Source of the DNA: Candidatus Woesearchaeota archaeon
GTDB taxonomy: Archaea; Nanobdellota; Nanobdellia; Woesearchaeales; SKIA01
Assembly: GCA_007128245.1 (NCBI GenBank)
Contig: SKXU01000024.1
Location: 1-8,427 of the forward strand
Reading direction: 5' to 3'
DNA: 8,427 nucleotides
Shown: in pieces, positions 6,858-8,427 of the stretch
Layout of the letters: every line of letters starts with the position of its first letter
Position numbering within the stretch: position 1 is the stretch's first letter
The notes under the pieces: model-generated
The model's database searches: none
Seen by the model: the letters and a program-made list of their open reading frames with translations, nothing else
Told to the model about the DNA's origin: nothing
Made by a program: the position numbers and the translations under genes

Positions 6858-7238
6858 TCACCCAAGAATTGCTCCCATCAGCACGAGTCCTACAAGTGGG
6901 TAGAGGCTGTCAATGATGAAGAGTTGCGGCGGTGATACTTCAAAGAGTACTGCGTTTGCTGCGAAGGGAAGAAGAAATCCTGCCCATAACACCACCCCAA
7001 AAAACATTCCTCCCACTGCTCCATGCACTCCTGTTTGCAGAAGAATCCAGGAAAATACAGTTGCGGTAATCAGTGTTCCTACAAGCCCAAGAGCCACTAC
7101 TGCAGGCGTTATCTTCAGGTTTTTTTGCTTCTTTTTTGTCAGTCGCATCCAGTGCTTTCCAAACAAAAATGGTGAGTACCACAGCCCTCCCAGAATGTAG
7201 GCTGCTCCGGCGGCAAGTATGATGCTCACAAAATCCAT
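6858..7238 (-). CDS. DUF1761 four-helix membrane protein
   Basis: The 126-residue product matches my memory of the DUF1761 family, small integral membrane proteins of unknown function. The signature GGLWYSPFLFGKHWM lies at 17-31 after the first hydrophobic helix. A basic KKKQKN loop (35-40) is followed by hydrophobic segments at about 45-67 and 74-95 and a last one at about 107-125 (FIIDSLYPLVGLVLMGAILG), the usual family ending. No catalytic residues are evident. The start is the ATG at 7238; a weak TATA-like box on the minus strand lies about 26 bases upstream. The gene converges with the MscS gene with only 2 bases between stop codons; a link to osmotic functions is speculative. Confidence 0.85.
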   Translation of the reverse strand: MDFVSIILAAGAAYILGGLWYSPFLFGKHWMRLTKKKQKNLKITPAVVALGLVGTLITATVFSWILLQTGVHGAVGGMFFGVVLWAGFLLPFAANAVLFEVSPPQLFIIDSLYPLVGLVLMGAILG

Positions 7239-7259
7239 ATCTCATTCTGGATTGTGTTG

Positions 7260-7269
7260 CTTAATAATC
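7260..7269 (-). promoter_or_regulatory. Weak TATA-like box of the DUF1761 gene
   Basis: On the minus strand this reads GATTATTAAG, centred about 26 bases before ATG 7238. It is weaker than the other boxes, but the spacing is the same. Confidence 0.4.
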
Positions 7270-7280
7270 TTCCTGTCGGT

Positions 7281-7291
7281 GCCTGCCCGGA
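7281..7291 (-). repeat. Partial copy of the tRNA-Cys 3' end (copy 1, 11 bp)
   Basis: GCCTGCCCGGA here matches the complement of the T-stem/acceptor junction of tRNA-Cys at 7430-7440. On the minus strand it reads TCCGGGCAGGC. It is in the same orientation as the tRNA. At 11 bp it could be chance, but it shares its core with the longer copy at 7343. Confidence 0.5.
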
Positions 7292-7342
7292 CCTTAAGCA
7301 ACGGAGTTGTTGATTTTTCCAGTCGTGCTCTTCTTGTTACTC

Positions 7343-7362
7343 AGAAAGCGCCTGCCCGGATT
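7343..7362 (-). repeat. Partial copy of the tRNA-Cys 3' end (copy 2, 20 bp)
   Basis: These 20 bases are identical to 7423-7442, which cover the 3' T-stem strand, the 3' acceptor strand, the discriminator and 4 flanking bases of tRNA-Cys. They lie exactly 80 bases away in the same orientation. The rest of the tRNA is not duplicated. This is the pattern left by elements that integrate into tRNA 3' ends, or by a partial duplication. Confidence 0.75.
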
Positions 7363-7383
7363 GGTTGGGCTATGCTCATCCTC

Positions 7384-7402
7384 CAAAAAGCGTCGCTTTT
7401 TG
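7384..7402 (-). terminator. Perfect hairpin downstream of tRNA-Cys
   Basis: CAAAAAGCG and CGCTTTTTG form a perfect inverted repeat around a central T, giving an 8-bp stem with a GTC loop. Read on the minus strand it ends in a T-run and lies 25 bases after the tRNA-Cys 3' end. A terminator or 3'-processing signal is the simplest reading; the symmetry would serve either strand. Confidence 0.5.
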
Positions 7403-7426
7403 CTGACTTCGAATACGGACAAAGAA

Positions 7427-7498
7427 AGCGCCTGCCCGGATTCGAACCGGGGAATGACCGCTCTGCAGGCGGTTGCCTTACCGCTTGGCTACAGACGC
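7427..7498 (-). tRNA. tRNA-Cys(GCA)
   Basis: On the minus strand the acceptor GCGTCTG pairs with CAGGCGC (one T-G pair), leaving discriminator T, the identity base expected for Cys. The D-arm stem is GCC/GGC, the anticodon stem ACCGC/GCGGT has loop CTGCAGA (anticodon GCA), and the T arm is CCCGG-TTCGAAT-CCGGG. The length is 72, with no intron and no encoded CCA. Confidence 0.95.
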
Positions 7499-7521
7499 TT
7501 ACTTAGGAGGACAGGGTCTGC

Positions 7522-7530
7522 GTTTATATG
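7522..7530 (-). promoter_or_regulatory. TATA box of tRNA-Cys
   Basis: On the minus strand this reads CATATAAAC, centred about 28 bases upstream of the tRNA 5' end (7498). It lies only 9 bases beyond the stop codon of the preceding mini-gene. Confidence 0.65.
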
Positions 7531-7539
7531 GGTTTTGTC

Positions 7540-7647
7540 TTATATTGTCACGCAACTCACGCAGTAGGGGACTCCTGCATACAGAGCATATTCTTCGGCA
7601 CAGCTGACGCATATCGTTTTGTTACAGTTTTGACATTTTCCGTTCAT
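7540..7647 (-). CDS. 35-residue six-cysteine putative zinc-binding mini-protein
   Basis: This short frame runs from ATG 7647 to TAA 7540. It encodes six cysteines in three CxxC pairs: CQNC (5-8), CVSC (13-16) and CVSC (29-32), with a short helix-like AEEYALYAG between the last two. Such spacing is typical of small zinc ribbons or treble-clef fragments that bind one or more Zn2+ through knuckles. No exact family is recognised. It lies 54 bases downstream of the Nudix gene on the same strand and just before tRNA-Cys, so it may be expressed from the tRNA-Arg/Nudix transcript. Only a poor TATA-like stretch (around 7671) is seen, and no Shine-Dalgarno. The regularity of the CxxC pairs in so short a frame is the main reason to call it real. 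Confidence 0.6.
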   Translation of the reverse strand: MNGKCQNCNKTICVSCAEEYALYAGVPYCVSCVTI

Positions 7648-7701
7648 ACACAAACAAGTGTTTTTTGTCTTTAGGTGTGTTACGCGTGTGCATGTCCAGT
7701 G

Positions 7702-8100
7702 CTAGTGCAAAAACCCGTGTTCTGCGAGGTGTCTGATAACTCGTTTGTATGTGTGTTCTTTCACAGGCGGTTTTTGCGCTTTATACTCGGCTAATCCGTA
7801 CCAGACAAATGCCTTTATTTCTTCCGCTGGAACGGGCTCTCCTGTGATGTCTGCGAAGTAGATGTAGACTGTTCTCATCTCTCCTGTGGTGGTACGTGGC
7901 GCTTTGTAGGTCACAAACGGCGTCATTTGCACAAGCTCAACTCCTAGTTCTTCTTGGAGTTCTCGGCGTAAGGTGGTTTTGTGGTCTTCTCCGTCTTCAA
8001 TGCGTCCCCCTGGAGTCCAGTACAAGTCCATATCGTGTCCTGTGACCAAGAGAATTTTTCCATCTTGAATAATTACTGCTCCAACACGGTCGGGGGTCAT
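7702..8100 (-). CDS. Nudix hydrolase (MutT-like)
   Basis: Nudix enzymes hydrolyse nucleoside diphosphates linked to another moiety, such as oxidised nucleotides, sugar nucleotides or caps, using a divalent metal. The 132-residue protein has a perfect Nudix box at 32-54, G-x5-E-x7-R-E-L-x-E-E-x-G-V (GRIEDGE ... RRELQEELGV), with Glu47, Glu50 and Glu51 as the metal ligands, preceded by DLYWTPGG. Length is typical of a single-domain enzyme; the substrate cannot be deduced. The only good start is ATG 8100, which lies 2 bases after the tRNA-Arg discriminator base, so there is no room for a promoter or ribosome site of its own. It must be co-transcribed with the tRNA and released as a nearly leaderless mRNA by tRNA 3' processing. 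The mini-gene at 7540-7647 follows. Confidence 0.92.
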   Translation of the reverse strand: MTPDRVGAVIIQDGKILLVTGHDMDLYWTPGGRIEDGEDHKTTLRRELQEELGVELVQMTPFVTYKAPRTTTGEMRTVYIYFADITGEPVPAEEIKAFVWYGLAEYKAQKPPVKEHTYKRVIRHLAEHGFLH

Positions 8101-8102
8101 AC

Positions 8103-8177
8103 TGATCCCGGAGGGATTTGAACCCTCGGCATCTGGCTTAGAAGGCCAGCGCTCTATCCAGGCTGAGCTACGGGACC
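8103..8177 (-). tRNA. tRNA-Arg(TCT)
   Basis: On the minus strand the acceptor GGTCCCG pairs with CGGGATC (one G-T pair), with discriminator A at 8103. The D arm is GCTC/GAGC, the anticodon stem CTGGC/GCCAG has loop CTTCTAA (anticodon TCT, codons AGA/AGG), and the T arm is GAGGG-TTCAAAT-CCCTC. The length is 75, with no intron and no encoded CCA. The Nudix ATG follows after GT. Confidence 0.95.
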
Positions 8178-8200
8178 GTGCAGTATTGGGGTTTGTGTGT

Positions 8201-8209
8201 CTTTAAAAA
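8201..8209 (-). promoter_or_regulatory. TATA box of the tRNA-Arg/Nudix transcript
   Basis: CTTTAAAAA (minus strand TTTTTAAAG) is centred about 28 bases upstream of the tRNA 5' end at 8177. It is the only promoter visible for the tRNA-Arg, Nudix and probably mini-protein genes. Confidence 0.55.
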
Positions 8210-8238
8210 ACGTACTATGCTGCGCAGCGCAATAATCA

Positions 8239-8247
8239 TTATAAATT
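8239..8247 (+). promoter_or_regulatory. TATA box of the right-edge gene
   Basis: TTATAAATT is centred 24-25 bases before ATG 8267 and diverges from the tRNA-Arg promoter about 35 bases away. Confidence 0.6.
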
Positions 8248-8266
8248 CTTGCTTCGAGTTTCTTGC

Positions 8267-8427
8267 ATGGGGATTGGAGGGATTCTTGATGTACGTCGCG
8301 CAAAGCGTTTCATCACGTTTTATCCGAACGGTTTTACTCTTGCAGATCGGCTTCAGGTACGTGTTTCTGACGGCGAGCTTGCTGATGGAACAAAAAAGGC
8401 AAAAGTAGAATATCAGTCTCCTGGGCG
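8267..8427 (+). CDS. Unrecognised protein, partial, runs off the window
   Basis: An open frame begins at ATG 8267 and continues without a stop to the window edge (53 full codons). It reads MGIGGILDVRRAKRFITFYP and then alternates polar and hydrophobic residues (LADRLQVRVSDGELADG, KAKVEY) in a way that suggests beta strands. No family is recognised, and there is no signal peptide in this part. A good TATA box 25 bases upstream supports this leaderless start. An overlapping frame from 8178 covers the same bases but starts upstream of the promoter, ignores the TATA box and ends at 8408, so I do not consider it a gene. Confidence 0.65.
   Translation, partial: MGIGGILDVRRAKRFITFYPNGFTLADRLQVRVSDGELADGTKKAKVEYQSPG

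Noticed and set aside
7343..7426. A second, degenerate tRNA-Cys gene
   Set aside because: Only the 3' 20 bases match; no anticodon arm, D arm or 5' acceptor strand can be found upstream of them on the minus strand.
7281..7442. CRISPR array
   Set aside because: The three repeat copies differ in length (11, 20, 20), the spacing is uneven, and the repeat is part of a functional tRNA gene.

Overview
The window looks archaeal. The evidence is a two-subunit DNA topoisomerase VI, a tRNA-Asn with an intron that folds as a bulge-helix-bulge-like structure, no encoded CCA on any tRNA, and AT-rich TATA boxes about 25 bases upstream of nearly every tRNA and protein start. Most protein genes therefore appear to be leaderless. 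Very tight packing and several unrecognised small proteins would fit a compact (DPANN-like) genome, but that placement is a guess.

Left part (1-2777, + strand): a complete top6B-top6A operon. The genes overlap, and top6A has the only strong Shine-Dalgarno sequence in the window. Both proteins keep their catalytic motifs.

Centre left (2778-3918): a free-standing LAGLIDADG homing endonuclease-like gene with two LAGLIDADG motifs and a C-terminal helix-turn-helix. The HTH is cut by an in-frame TGA, and the same frame stays open for 58 more codons. The gene lacks an ATG start and is somewhat AT-richer than top6B, so it looks like a decaying mobile gene.

Centre (3957-5742): a two-gene unit with its own TATA box, encoding an exported His/Trp-rich protein with a possible OB-like beta domain and an unrecognised basic 235-residue protein. 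It runs head-on into a YbaK-type aminoacyl-tRNA deacylase gene, and the two coding ends overlap by 19 bases.

Centre right (5875-7238): tRNA-Asn(GTT) with an intron, a small MscS-type mechanosensitive channel, and a convergent DUF1761 membrane protein. The last two stop codons are 2 bases apart.

Right (7239-8427): on the minus strand, reading leftwards, tRNA-Arg(TCT), a Nudix hydrolase whose ATG begins 2 bases after the tRNA, a 35-residue six-cysteine mini-protein, and tRNA-Cys(GCA). Downstream of tRNA-Cys lie two partial copies of its 3' end and a perfect hairpin. A divergent promoter region then leads into an unrecognised + strand gene that runs off the window.

There is no CRISPR array, no rRNA and no complete insertion sequence. 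The most interesting points are the interrupted endonuclease, the tRNA-Arg/Nudix junction that implies an mRNA 5' end made by tRNA processing, the tRNA-Cys 3'-end repeats, and the six-cysteine mini-protein.
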